Position numbers and translations under genes: made by a program. DNA of 64,000 nt from Salinarchaeum laminariae (GTDB taxonomy: Archaea > Halobacteriota > Halobacteria > Halobacteriales > Salinarchaeaceae), in the NCBI RefSeq assembly GCF_023204835.1, contig NZ_CP096270.1, forward strand, positions 372,001 to 436,000, in the 5' to 3' direction. Below, in pieces: positions 1-9,180 of the stretch (the stretch's first letter is position 1; every line of letters begins with the position of its first letter). Under the pieces are notes generated by a model. That model was not told the DNA's origin and did no database searches. It was given only the letters and a program-made list of their open reading frames with translations.

Positions 1-73
1 CTTCCGTGGCGGTCTGCTGTTCTATCCGCATCCTCGAGGTCGAATCCATTTGTTACCTATACCAGCGAAGTGA
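1..73. repeat. Right-hand part of an interspersed repeat (copy 0)
   Basis: These 73 bases are identical to 1897..1969, so the FkbM gene and the decayed beta-helix gene between them are bracketed by an exact direct repeat. The block starts CTTCCGTGGCGG and has the same layout as the right ends of the copies at 16.8 kb and 44.3 kb. The rest of this copy lies to the left of the window. The identity is seen directly; reading it as a mobile or recombination-prone element is inference. Confidence 0.75.
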
Positions 74-89
74 TCACTGCAGATCAATA

Positions 90-857
90 CTAATCAGGTG
101 TTTTGACGCCTTTGAGATACGGCTGCGTGAAGTCCTCACCGTGCCGTTCGGTGACTCGTTCGATCTGGAACCCAGAATCTCGTAGTAATTGCTTGAGCTC
201 GTCCCACGACCCTCCGTAATCGCTGATCCGATTATGCAACTCGACATATATCAGACGACATCTGTCGGACTTTATAGTGCTGCTAAGGCCGCGTAAAACG
301 TCTAACTCCGCACCTTCGACATCGATTTTTATCACGGACGGGGCCTCAATATCCTGCTCTTGGATCAGTCGGTCTCCAGGAATCAATTGCGCCTCAAAGT
401 CGCCTGATCCAGTCTCTTGGCTAATCCGGTAATTGAACTCCGCGGTCCGTGCCTCATCGGATAGTGCCACTGTTTGGATACTTGCAGAGACGTCGTTCTG
501 ATTTAGGTTCCTCCGGAGAGCATTTTGCCGGACAGGATGAGGTTCAAACGCTACAGCCGCGACATCTGGTTGTGCAGACACTGGGACTGTATAAAGTCCC
601 TTATCGGCTCCGACGTCAAAAAACACATCGCCACGTTCGATATTGCCAACCAGGTCTTCCAGCACCTCTAACTCCGGTTTTAGATACTCATCTTCGGGTA
701 ATGAGTGGCTCGAAAACTGGAACGTACGATCTTCGATAGACAATTGACGGTCTGGCTTTACAGCTTCCTGGAGATTCAGCCATGAGTCCCAGGCGGTGTG
801 ATGTGCCCCAACTTTTGACATTGCATGGTACACTGTTTTAACAAATCGATTAGCCAT
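90..857 (-). CDS. FkbM-family SAM-dependent methyltransferase
   Basis: A 255-residue protein with the FkbM-type Rossmann methyltransferase layout. It has a glycine motif FFDVGADKGLY (motif I, SAM binding), AFEPHP in the motif II region, and KIDVEGAELDVLRGL, the hallmark FkbM motif. FkbM-like enzymes O-methylate sugars or polyketides, and in haloarchaea they often sit in surface-glycan loci. The start is set at the ATG giving MANRFVKTVYHAM; an in-frame start 17 codons upstream is possible but has a poor context. No other glycan gene survives here: the only neighbour is a decayed beta-helix gene, and the pair lies between copies of a repeat. The substrate cannot be inferred. Confidence 0.85.
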   Translation of the reverse strand: MANRFVKTVYHAMSKVGAHHTAWDSWLNLQEAVKPDRQLSIEDRTFQFSSHSLPEDEYLKPELEVLEDLVGNIERGDVFFDVGADKGLYTVPVSAQPDVAAVAFEPHPVRQNALRRNLNQNDVSASIQTVALSDEARTAEFNYRISQETGSGDFEAQLIPGDRLIQEQDIEAPSVIKIDVEGAELDVLRGLSSTIKSDRCRLIYVELHNRISDYGGSWDELKQLLRDSGFQIERVTERHGEDFTQPYLKGVKTPD

Positions 858-944
858 GGTTGACCTCTTTTTTCCCAATCGTATAACTATTTCCCGAGAC
901 AGTATCACGCGTATTTATCAGATTATAACGTTCGGATTAGCAGC

Positions 945-1817
945 TCATTCGTTGTCTGATCCATTATCTGTTGCTGCCCCGATTGGTGTGTTACCGGTCA
1001 CAGCATTTTTCGGACGCTTCGACCCCAAGTGTGAGACCATTTCCACTAAAGTAGTTGTCTGAAATTTGATTGTACTCAAAGACGTTGCCGTCCCCGAGAA
1101 CGTCATCTGCCTCGAATCGACAATTTTGGATGAGTGTGCCATATTGGACAGATGAGGTATTTTCGAGCGCTGGGCCGCCAGCAGTATTGTTGAGGCGTAC
1201 GTTCTCAATACAGGCCCGATCGCCTGTCAATTCGACGGCGGGCGTTGATGCATCGTCGGAGTCGATCCGGGTCAGCCAGTTATCGTGTCCGACCAGGGCG
1301 ATCCCCGACGGGATAGTAACGGGGTTAAACTCGTCTCGTTGGACCATGACGACCTGCTCGTTTCCGGCATCAGCAGCGTCTATTGCATCCTGTAAGGTAT
1401 CGAATTTATTAGCGTAGACCGCATAGTCTGCTATCCGTGGGGGTCAAAGATTGCATCTGTGTCTTCGATTCGGAACCTGTCAACCTTTTTCCTACGTGAG
1501 GCTATTTTGTGCTGTGCCCCCGTCGACGTCAAGCATTTTGAGTGGGTTGCCGTCCCTGTCGTTGGTATAGATGCTAGGGTGGTCGTGTTCCTCGTGGTAG
1601 ACAATCTGGGAGGTATAGGATAGATTGGAGTCATACCATCTGTCATATGCTTTATCGGTGTATTGGTGTGGGTCTTAGGACCCATCACCGAGCGGGACCA
1701 ACGCAATCGCCCTCGGTCTGTCTCATCATCGTCCCAGTCCGCTTTAACGATAAGCGGCTCATCAAGCTCGCTTTCTCCTCCGTCAGTATTGACAGTTTCT
1801 TCGTCTGTACTGACCAC
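945..1817 (-). pseudogene. Decayed right-handed beta-helix (pectin-lyase-like) protein
   Basis: Coding remnants read on the minus strand in several frames. From the 5' end there is an acidic stretch (DEETVNTDGGESELDEPLIV). After a frame change comes YTDKAYDRWYDSNLSYTSQI, preceded by a stop. After another stop comes FDTLQDAIDAA..GIALVGHDNW, and then the beta-helix-like ENVRLNNTAGGPALENTSS..FEYNQISDNYFSGNG. At the 3' end the frame changes again. TLQDAIDAA followed by repeated N-rich turns is typical of secreted pectin-lyase-fold proteins that bind or cleave polysaccharide. At least three frame disruptions make an active product unlikely. The 5' end abuts the repeat at 1805, which may have truncated it. 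It may once have worked with the FkbM gene on surface glycans. Confidence 0.6.
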
Positions 1818-1969
1818 GGGCGTTCCTCGCGGCCGGGTGTTCCACCGTGGCGATGAGTGCCTCCGCTACAGCCAGGGCGGGGCTCTGAAAGGAGAGCTTC
1901 CGTGGCGGTCTGCTGTTCTATCCGCATCCTCGAGGTCGAATCCATTTGTTACCTATACCAGCGAAGTGA
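1805..1969. repeat. Interspersed repeat, copy 1 (short form)
   Basis: The left end CTGTACTGACCAC is shared exactly with 16645..16657. The middle contains GGGCGGGGCTCTGAAAGG, comparable to GGGCGGGACTCCGGAAAGG at 16.7 kb and GGGTGGGGCTTCGGAAGG at 44.2 kb. The right end from CTTCCGTGGCGGTCTGC onward is identical to bases 1..73. This copy lacks the roughly 90-base stem-loop insert of the other copies. The left end coincides with the point where the beta-helix relic begins. No protein is encoded, so it may be a MITE or an RNA element. Confidence 0.6.
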
Positions 1970-2071
1970 ACGGTTGTCGTGCGGAACTGACGACCGACTC
2001 GCCCGTATCGGGAGTCATGTCGCCGGAGCTGGGAACTACCAACTTGTCGCTCGGTGCCGTCTGTGACGGTG

Positions 2072-2329
2072 ATGAGCGAGTTATCCCGCCAACGGATGCT
2101 GGGTGCGGCCAGCGCCCTCGCGGCACTCGGCGCGCTCGGGCCGGCCGCACAGGCCCAAGAGGCCGAGCCTTCCGTGCCCGACGACCAGTTGGCGTACTAT
2201 ACGGTGACGGCGGAGAGCGCGACGCAGACCGTCACCTCGGACACTGACGAGGACGTCCAGGTCGCCGGCGGCCGCTACGTGACCGAGGGCGTAGATATCG
2301 ACGGCGACGGCGTGGTCGGGGCCAAGTGA
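2072..2329 (+). CDS. Small secreted hypothetical protein
   Basis: An 85-residue ORF beginning MSELSRQRMLGAASALAALG, which reads as a signal sequence with a hydrophobic core and an AQA-like cleavage site near residue 28. The mature part is about 57 acidic residues ending in DIDGDGVVGAK. The Arg pair needed for Tat export is not intact (RQR), so export may be by Sec, or the gene may be a truncated Tat substrate. An upstream in-frame ATG at 2054 would add six residues. It follows directly on repeat copy 1 and has no operon partner. I do not recognise the family; it could be a 5' fragment of a larger surface protein. Confidence 0.45.
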   Translation: MSELSRQRMLGAASALAALGALGPAAQAQEAEPSVPDDQLAYYTVTAESATQTVTSDTDEDVQVAGGRYVTEGVDIDGDGVVGAK

Positions 2330-3222
2330 TCCTCGAGGACGATGATGCGGATGATGCCGACGATTGAGACGATTCGTGAGTGCCGAATGCCGGTTCGAGG
2401 ACAGCCGACCGGGTAGCAGATCCGCAGTTTCGGCTACCGGCGAGTTCTGGGCAGAGTACGTCGATAGGGTACGGAGAATCAAGGAGAAAGCCCCGCCCTT
2501 CAGGGCGAGGAGGATGTCAATACGGGGCCAATCCGCGCTCTCAATTTCCAATCGTTTTCAACGATTGAACTAATAACCTACCAATCCACAGACGAACTGA
2601 TCTGATACTCAGAAATGCAAACCCATTAGCATTTAGTATGATTGCCCTCAACAGCTTTTCCGTCCCGTCGACTTGGCGATGTGATGCCGTGGCGGCGTGG
2701 ACAGGGGGAGCTGGCCTCGCTACACCATCCATCACCTGCCCGTGGCGCCCCTTGCACGCACACAACCGTAGCGTTGGTCCCCTGACGTCTCCGCTGACGA
2801 CCTGCAATCCCCTCGCACCGTATCGCCCCTGGGGTCTGAAAAAGTCCGATTGCCGTCTTGTTCTGGATACCAGACCCGGGAATTCGCGGAGCAGATCGCT
2901 ACGGGCCGCGATGAAACTGCACTGCGAACAGCGCTACGGTACCATTGACCGCAAATGGAACCGCTTGCCAGGCGGCCCTACAGTCTCCAACCTCTGAATT
3001 ATCCGAGTGAGGGCACTGTTTCAGTCACTGAGTGGTGTTAAACCCCGAGTCAGAGTTCCCACTGAGGTCCGGCTGAATTCTCCCGAGTCATCGCCGCCCC
3101 CGATCGTCATGCACCGCGCCATTGAATCTACTCTCAACTCCGATCAATTGGCCGATGATCCCATTGACCGGGTTTCAAGCTCCCTCCGTGTTCGAAGGCT
3201 TCGGTTGCTGACCTGTTGGGGA
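2330..3222. other. Gene-poor stretch
   Basis: Apart from the hairpin at 2483..2520, I see no convincing gene. The open frames here have irregular composition and no recognisable domain. An eroded coding remnant cannot be excluded. Confidence 0.5.
2483..2520 (+). repeat. Solitary IS605/IS1341-type terminal hairpin
   Basis: The sequence GGAGAAAGCCCCGCCCTT is followed by CAGGGCGAGGAGGATGTCAA. It forms a CGCCC/GGGCG stem and ends in the GGATGTCA motif seen at the 3' end of the tnpB element at 9181. No transposase is attached. Probably a relic of a tnpB-type element or a palindrome-associated non-autonomous one. Confidence 0.6.
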
Positions 3223-3715
3223 CTACCGACGGAATCGAGCACCAACGCCGAGTACGAGCGCGAGCAGCGCAAGGACGACGCCGAATCCGGGTAGCTCGTC
3301 GGACTCGGACGATTCCTCGTCGTCGATCGGTTCCACGTCGCCCGTGTCGTCGGATCCCGAATCCGACTCATCGCCGGTATCAACCGGCGCTTCGTCGTCG
3401 TCCGGAGAGTCGGCTTCGGCTACTATCACGGGAATGGTCGTGTCGTCGCCGACGGTTAGCTCGTAGCTTCCGGGGTCCTCGATGCTTCCAGCGAATACGA
3501 ACGTCTGCTCGGCATCGGGTCAGAGAGTGACCGTCTGCTCGTCGAGCTGCGTGTTACCATCGGCGAGCGTCAGCGTCCGATCGGCCGTGCTCTCGCCGTC
3601 GTTCCGGACGTCCAGTTCGACGATGAACCGCTCGCCGGACTCGACGGTCGTCTCCGAGCTCGGGGAGGCGTCGGTGACGGTTACGCCCGCGCTCGGTGCT
3701 GGCTCTCGTGATTTC
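3223..3715 (-). pseudogene. 3' remnant of a CARDB-domain PGF-CTERM surface protein
   Basis: Read on the minus strand, the sequence encodes a CARDB-like beta-sandwich (ESGERFIVELDVRNDGEST, LTLADGNTQLDEQTVTL). An in-frame TGA is followed by the rest of the domain (FVFAGSIEDPGSYELTVGDD), an acidic Ser/Asp-rich stalk, and the C-terminal anchor LPGFGVVLALLALVLGVGARFRR, with the PGF motif, transmembrane helix and basic tail. That tripartite tail is the substrate signal for archaeosortase A. The internal stop and missing N-terminus mark it as decayed, although an internal restart could still express the acidic tail. The domain resembles those of the intact protein at 6313..8688. Confidence 0.7.
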
Positions 3716-3862
3716 CAACATCACTAGATAGAGAGTACATAGCTGCTACTCCTCGATTATGTTTGGTTAGCTGGCTTCTACCTTTGAAGAAAGCGGGCGG
3801 ACTCGTGACTGTCCAATAGCGGCCACACCGGCTCGGCGGTGTGGAGCGGACAGGTCAGGAGC

Positions 3863-5062
3863 ATGTCCGACGACACCGTATACCCCGACGGCGGAACGCA
3901 GACGCGAGGGTGGCAGAGCTTCCGCGCAGACGCCGCCAACACTGGCGTCGTCCGCGCAGGTACGACGTCGGCAGAGGAGTCTTCGACGACGCCCACGCGC
4001 CGCTGGGCTACAATACTCGGCCCGCGCGTGCAGTCGTCGCCAGCGATCGTCGACGGCACTGTCTACGTCGGGAGCTGGGACGGCTGTCTCTACGCGCTCG
4101 ACGCTCACAGCGGCGACATCCGGTGGGAGACCGAGACAGACGCTGTCATTCGCTCCTCGCCTGCGGTGGCCGATTCTCTCGTCGCGAATGAGTCCGGGGC
4201 GCAGTCTCCACAGCGGACCGTCTACGTCGGCGGGTACGACGATACGGTGTACGCGCTCGATGCGGCCACCGGTGAGTGCCGATGGACCGCCGAAACGGAT
4301 GACGCCGTGTTTGCCTCCCCAGCGATCGCACCGCTCCCACCGGCATCCGGAGATTCCGAAACCCAGGCCGGCGTCGCCGTCTACATCGGTAGTTGGGACG
4401 GCACAATCACCACGCTCGATCCCGCGACCGGCGAGACGATCTGGTCGTTCGATACCGGCAAAACCGTGTTCTCTTCGCCGGCAGTCGTTCCACGCGCCGA
4501 CGCTGCTGCAACTGCCGACGAATACACAGCGTTTGTGGGCGACGACGACGGCATGCTGTACGCTCTCGATGCCGCACTCGGCGAGTCTCGCTGGCACCGC
4601 GAGCTCGACGGCCAGGTTCGTGCCTCGCCCGCGGTCGCCCACGAGACGGTGTACGTCGGCACGCACGGTGGCACGCTCCACGCGCTCGAGGCTGCAAGCG
4701 GAGAGCCCCGCTGGCGCGCCGACACCGACGGCCGGATCTGGTCCTCCGCGGCCGTGACCGACGACGCCGTGTACGTTGGCAGCTACGACAACAACGTCTA
4801 CGCGTTCAATCCCGAGTCTGGCGAGCGACTGTGGACAGCGGAAACGGGCGCCGAGGTATTCGCTTCCCCAGCCGTTGACGGCGACACCGTCTACGTCGGC
4901 AGCTGGGATACGCACCTGTATGCATTCGATGCCCACACGGGAGACGTTCGGTGGCGCTATGAGTGCGGTGACGGTGTGTACTCCTCGCCCGCGGTCACGG
5001 ACGACACCATCTACGTCGGCTGTCGGGATGGAACGCTGCACGCGATCGGGTTACCTCCGTGA
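3863..5062 (+). CDS. PQQ-like beta-propeller repeat protein
   Basis: A 399-residue protein with about eight PQQ/YWTD-like blades. Each carries VYVGSWDG.LYALDA followed by SGE.RW and a SSPAV or ASPAV strand. This is the BamB/PQQ-enzyme propeller fold, without catalytic residues of quinoprotein dehydrogenases that I can identify. The chosen start (ATG giving MSDDTVYPDGG) has no signal peptide; an ATG eight codons upstream would add a non-hydrophobic extension, so the protein is probably cytoplasmic or exported unconventionally. Such proteins usually act as protein-interaction scaffolds. It stands alone, followed by a 9-bp hairpin. A shredded copy of its last blade lies at 5744. Confidence 0.85.
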   Translation: MSDDTVYPDGGTQTRGWQSFRADAANTGVVRAGTTSAEESSTTPTRRWATILGPRVQSSPAIVDGTVYVGSWDGCLYALDAHSGDIRWETETDAVIRSSPAVADSLVANESGAQSPQRTVYVGGYDDTVYALDAATGECRWTAETDDAVFASPAIAPLPPASGDSETQAGVAVYIGSWDGTITTLDPATGETIWSFDTGKTVFSSPAVVPRADAAATADEYTAFVGDDDGMLYALDAALGESRWHRELDGQVRASPAVAHETVYVGTHGGTLHALEAASGEPRWRADTDGRIWSSAAVTDDAVYVGSYDNNVYAFNPESGERLWTAETGAEVFASPAVDGDTVYVGSWDTHLYAFDAHTGDVRWRYECGDGVYSSPAVTDDTIYVGCRDGTLHAIGLPP

Positions 5063-5104
5063 TCGGGTGTCGCCGGGACAGCTGGACCGGCGAATTGCAG
5101 CTGA

Positions 5105-5127
5105 ACACACCGTTGACTACGGTGTGT
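5105..5127 (+). terminator. Perfect 9-bp hairpin downstream of the propeller gene
   Basis: ACACACCGT and ACGGTGTGT pair perfectly around a 5-base loop, 42 bases after the stop codon. There is no strong T-run after it, so the terminator role is tentative; it could also be a 3'-end stabiliser. The rest of 5128..5411 shows no gene. Confidence 0.35.
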
Positions 5128-5411
5128 CTTGGGGTCTGAGGTGCTCGATTCCACAGGCGGTACGAGGTGGATGACACGGGGGTTGCCCTCGAGACTGTTG
5201 TCTGTTCACGGCACGCTCACGGCAGGCGAGAAAGCTCCGTCATCAACCGAGCATCGGCGCCCTTCAGAAGTCAGATCGAACAAGAGCGCGTCGTTGCATG
5301 CCAGCCGAGGCACCGTGGGTATGGTGACGGGAAATCGATCCGTAGCTGTGTCAGTTGGAACGCTGCTGGATCGGCTCGATCACGGCTTCGGGCTCACCTG
5401 ATCTGCTCGAA

Positions 5412-5633
5412 CTAGACCGCGAACCCACAGATCGGGCAACACTCGGTGTCGCCCTCCGCCAAGGGCAGCACGACTGTCTCACAGAGGCCACATTCCACGG
5501 GTTCTGTCCGTCCAGCGGCCTCCTGCCCAACTGATCGATCACGTTCCGGTACAGTCACGAGAAGCGTCCGCCCGGCGACCGATGCCATCCACCGGTCCCG
5601 ATCGAAACGCTCGGTTTCGTGTTCCCCTCTCAT
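5412..5633 (-). CDS. Small zinc-ribbon protein
   Basis: A 73-residue ORF with a C-terminal pair of CxxC knuckles, CGLC and CPIC, separated by 17 residues (VECGLCETVV...CCPICGFAV), which suggests one zinc ribbon. The N-terminal half is charged and lacks a membrane segment. Short zinc-finger proteins of this kind are very abundant in haloarchaea, where some have been linked to motility or biofilm phenotypes. No function can be assigned. It is a lone gene between the propeller gene and a relic of that gene. Confidence 0.65.
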   Translation of the reverse strand: MRGEHETERFDRDRWMASVAGRTLLVTVPERDRSVGQEAAGRTEPVECGLCETVVLPLAEGDTECCPICGFAV

Positions 5634-5743
5634 TGCATTTGCGTGGTTTCGTTCACTATCGACCCGTCTCTCGGTTGTGAGCGGATCAATCGACGATCGA
5701 CAGCAAGATATTACTCATGATCCGAAATAAAACTACGTTGTTT

Positions 5744-5899
5744 GGAGTCAGAGTTTACGGGCGGTATCCCTGGATGCAATTCGGCCATCCCAACGCAGCT
5801 ACCGGCGATGCCCGCTGGCGCTACGATTGCGACGATGCCGTCAGTACTGTCCGTCGGGTGTCGCGACGGGAGCGTGTGCGCAATTGAGGCGTCCTGAGC
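5744..5899 (+). pseudogene. Relic of a PQQ-propeller gene (last blade)
   Basis: The plus strand encodes NAATGDARWRYDCDDAVS and then, after a frame change, VGCRDGSVCAIEAS and a stop. The intact propeller gene ends HTGDVRWRYECGDGVYSS..VGCRDGTLHAIGLPP. The match in order and position shows that this is the broken 3' end of a paralogous gene, about 700 bases downstream of the intact one. A tandem duplication followed by deletion would explain it. Confidence 0.65.
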
Positions 5900-6312
5900 G
5901 GCGATGATCGGCCGCGACAACGACAATCACAGACTCGTGAGGAGCCGACGACGTGCCCTGTCGCTCGGCCTGTCGGCATTCGGCCAAATATTTTATTCAC
6001 CCTGGCTAACAAGACCCGGCTGCCCCACGCAGTGCCACGGGGCATCGTGGGACGGGGGGATGCGGCATTCCGCCGCTCGCTCAGTCTACCACCTGTGGCC
6101 CCCTCGATTCCCCGCTGATCCTTGTACGATCCTACCGCTGAGTGACGAGTCTCGCAAGCGACGCCGCCGGACACCGACGGTAGCGTGATCCAGAGTCTGG
6201 TGAGGTGGCTTTTAGATTTGATGAGCGGACCGACCACGTTCCCCGCCCGCGAAAAAATGCTGCATCAACGACGTCCGCGAAGCGCCCGTCCGGGCGCGAT
6301 CGAGCGGTTGGG
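5900..6312. other. Gene-poor stretch
   Basis: I find no convincing gene, RNA or repeat between the propeller relic and the CARDB protein. The open frames here are in overlapping frames and have no recognisable motifs. Confidence 0.5.
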
Positions 6313-8688
6313 CTACTCGAAGCGGCTCCGGATGTCCGCGACGATGGTCGCAAGCTCCCCGATGTAGTAGAGGTATCCCAGGACCGCCGAGACGAGCACA
6401 CCGAGTACCACCACGATCAGGAGGATCGGCGACCCGTCGTCGCCGCCACTGGATGGCGCTTCCTCGACGGTGAGGTCGCCCAGCGAGGCGTCACCGATCG
6501 CGAGTTCGTAGGTACCCGCTTGGTCGAACGTTCGGGTGAACTCGACCGTGGTGGACCCTCCGGCGGCGACCGTGACGGTCTGCTCGTCGACGACCTCACC
6601 ATCGACGCTGAACTCGATGGTCGATTCGCCTTCGGTGTCACCGGTGTTCTCGACGGTCGCGGTTGCAGTCACCGATTCGCCGACGGTGATCGTGGACGCG
6701 GAGAGATCCGTACTGCTCACGGCGATCGATGGTTCGCCGGGATCTTGTGACCCTGTCACTTCGACCGTTCCCACCGTCGTTCCATTGAGGACCAGGTCGT
6801 AGGTTCCCGGCTCCTCAATCGTTCCCTGGAACGTAACGTCCAGGGAGGCCCCACCGCCCATCGTCACGGTCTGGGTATCGAGGGCGGTATCGCCAGCGTA
6901 CAGCGTGAGCGATCGGCTGATACCACTATCGCCCGTGTTGCGGACGGTCATCGAGACTTCGAGATCGCCGCCGGACTGAATCTCCGTGCTGGAGATCTGG
7001 ATGTCTTCGAACGTGAGGCCGCCCTCATCGCCGCCGTCACTCGGTGGTGGGTAGTATCCGCCACCACCGTCGCCGTCGTCGCCACCGTCAGCTGGCGTTT
7101 CGATGGAGAGCGTTCCGGTGTTGGTCTCGAAGGCACGCGTGCTGTCGTTCTCGCTGGCGACGTGGACGTACCGGTACTCGCCTTCCGTCCAGTTACCGAA
7201 CGTCGGAACGACGACCGTTCCATCGGGTTGGACGTCAGCGACAGCGACGGTAGAGCCGTCCAACGTCGTCGATCCGATCGGCACCGTCTTCGGCTTGTCG
7301 ACACCGGCCTCGTTCGCAGCCGTCGAAACGATGTCGTCAACGAGTACCGTGCCGGACGCGCGACGTTCGGAGAACGACATGCCGAGGAGGTCGACGTTCG
7401 CCGCACCCCAGACAACGCCGTTGAGTCCCGTGATCTCATGTTCGACTATCACGTCGTCGGTCGTCATGTCCGTCGAGAGCGGCTCGGTGAGGTTGAGGTT
7501 CGTCCGTGAGTTCGTCCACGTGTCCTCGTGGTAGATCGCGACGGCGTGGCTAACGTTGCCCGAAAGATCAGTATCAACTCCCAGCTGCACTGTATCGCCT
7601 GGCTCGACGTTGTCGGGCGCATCGATGTCAGAAGCGCCGGATTGGACTGCGACGCCCTCGACACCGATGACGGTGCCGTTGGAGGGACCGGCCGCAGTGA
7701 CGTTACCGTCGTTCACCTTGAAGAGCCGCTCGCCGCTGACGGCGATGATCCCGTACTGGCCAGGATCGGAGGCATCGAGATCGAAGCTGAGCCCGTTGCT
7801 ACTGTCCAGTGTGCTCGACGAGACCGGTCGTGAGAAGTTTACGTTCGCGTTGATCTCGCTGATGTTCTCTGCTGTCAGCAGGCTCTGGGCGTCCGTGATC
7901 GATCGCGGAATCGTTGAACTCGAGACATTCGAGGCCGCGCTCGTGTCGGGCTGCTCGGCGATGTGGCCGACGAGGAAGCGGACCTCCTCGCCGTCGAACT
8001 GGTCGAGGTTCGCACCGGGATTCACCGAGTTGAGGTTAATCGGGATCGTCGTCCCAGCATCGTAGACGGCGAGCTCGTCGCGGTTCACCGAGCGCTCCTG
8101 GCCGTCCGCATTCCGGATGTAGACACCCTGATTGTCCACCACGGTGGCTGCACTGTCGGTGTCAGCACGGAGGGGTAGCGGAGCGCCCTCCCAGGCCACG
8201 TTCTCCGGGACGACCACCGGATGCGTGGCATTCGCCGCGATTGTCTTCGTGTCAACGTTGGCAACGCTGGCGTTGAACAGATAGACCGACTCCGTTGGCG
8301 AGGTCGCTTCGTACGTGATCGTCGCTTCAACGGTGTCACCGTCGGCGACGTTTGAGAAGGTCACGTTCGTGTCACTGGACCAAGTGCCATCATCGGAAGC
8401 GTTGTCGGCGACGGTCCAGTCGTCGGGCGTCTGCGTGATGAGACTGTAGTCCGCAGTCGATCCGTTCGAGTTGGTGACGGCGTACGTAATCGTGACGTTC
8501 TCACCTGCGGGCGCGGTCGCCGGGCCGCTGACGTCAAGCGATGCGGAGGGTGCACCGCCGGCAGCGGCGCCTGTGCCGGCCACTGCGAGAGCCGCACCGA
8601 CGACAAGGAGTATGGACAGGACTGTCGCGCCGGCCGCTGCTCTGGACGACGCCAGTTCCGACCAAGAGGTAGTTCCAACCATGGTCAC
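6313..8688 (-). CDS. Large secreted CARDB-repeat surface protein with C-terminal membrane anchor
   Basis: A 791-residue protein. Residues about 15-45 form a hydrophobic signal or anchor segment (TVLSILLVVGAALAVAGTG). It is followed by an extracellular domain rich in N-glycosylation sequons, a Gly/Asp-rich hinge (DGGDDGDGGGGYYPPPSDGG, about residue 535), and two CARDB-like modules (LEVSMTVRNTGDSG and VTATATVENTGDTEG). At the C-terminus is a single transmembrane helix (PILLIVVVLGVLVSAVLGYL) with a short charged cytoplasmic tail. Unlike the relic at 3223 it lacks a PGF-CTERM signal, so it is probably held by the helix itself. CARDB domains mediate adhesion. The second ATG (MVGTTSW, two codons in) is an equally likely start. 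No operon partner is evident. Confidence 0.8.
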   Translation of the reverse strand: MTMVGTTSWSELASSRAAAGATVLSILLVVGAALAVAGTGAAAGGAPSASLDVSGPATAPAGENVTITYAVTNSNGSTADYSLITQTPDDWTVADNASDDGTWSSDTNVTFSNVADGDTVEATITYEATSPTESVYLFNASVANVDTKTIAANATHPVVVPENVAWEGAPLPLRADTDSAATVVDNQGVYIRNADGQERSVNRDELAVYDAGTTIPINLNSVNPGANLDQFDGEEVRFLVGHIAEQPDTSAASNVSSSTIPRSITDAQSLLTAENISEINANVNFSRPVSSSTLDSSNGLSFDLDASDPGQYGIIAVSGERLFKVNDGNVTAAGPSNGTVIGVEGVAVQSGASDIDAPDNVEPGDTVQLGVDTDLSGNVSHAVAIYHEDTWTNSRTNLNLTEPLSTDMTTDDVIVEHEITGLNGVVWGAANVDLLGMSFSERRASGTVLVDDIVSTAANEAGVDKPKTVPIGSTTLDGSTVAVADVQPDGTVVVPTFGNWTEGEYRYVHVASENDSTRAFETNTGTLSIETPADGGDDGDGGGGYYPPPSDGGDEGGLTFEDIQISSTEIQSGGDLEVSMTVRNTGDSGISRSLTLYAGDTALDTQTVTMGGGASLDVTFQGTIEEPGTYDLVLNGTTVGTVEVTGSQDPGEPSIAVSSTDLSASTITVGESVTATATVENTGDTEGESTIEFSVDGEVVDEQTVTVAAGGSTTVEFTRTFDQAGTYELAIGDASLGDLTVEEAPSSGGDDGSPILLIVVVLGVLVSAVLGYLYYIGELATIVADIRSRFE

Positions 8689-9180
8689 TGGCCCACCGTA
8701 TGTTGTTGGTGCCGACCGTCAGCGAGTGAACTGTTTATCGATGCAGTGGAAAATCCCCGCCTGAGAGAGGATTTGGACGGTTGTGACGGGGGGTTGGACT
8801 GGGATTCGTAGCACGTTGTGGATGACCGCGTTGAATCCGACCTCCGATCGGTTGGACCGAACCCGACCGAGATAGGCGTTCGCCGCGAACCCGTCGACCT
8901 TCGCTGTAACATATACTCCATGATTTTGTGTTAGTCGTAAAATTGTTTCCATATATCAGCCAGCATTACACTCCGATTCTTGCGGTAATCGGCGTGGAAG
9001 AGTTTTCCCGAATATTGATCATCTGAAGAGTGAAGTTCCCATTCGAACCGTCTACAGGGATGTATCTGACCGATCGATCAGCACGTCCAACCGTGCTGTC
9101 AGTGAATCGACGTTGTGTTGTGTAAATTCGCGTTACAATCCTGCAAATCCAACCGAGTACTGTAGGTATTTGCCACACAT
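8689..9180. other. Gene-poor stretch
   Basis: Between the surface-protein gene and the TnpB element I see only short open frames on the minus strand (for example 8719..8952, 77 codons) without recognisable domains. They may be fragments of an old insertion sequence, but I cannot identify one. Confidence 0.4.

Noticed and set aside
2638..2997. A 119-codon plus-strand frame between 2.6 and 3.0 kb
   Set aside because: No recognisable domain, unusual Trp/Cys/Pro content and no promoter; probably non-coding.
3767..5041. A 424-codon frame on the minus strand opposite the propeller gene
   Set aside because: The PQQ repeats read on the plus strand; the antisense translation only shows periodicity mirrored from the repeats.
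8685..8952. Minus-strand open frames that might be an IS fragment
   Set aside because: I could not match them to any haloarchaeal transposase pattern, so no element is claimed.
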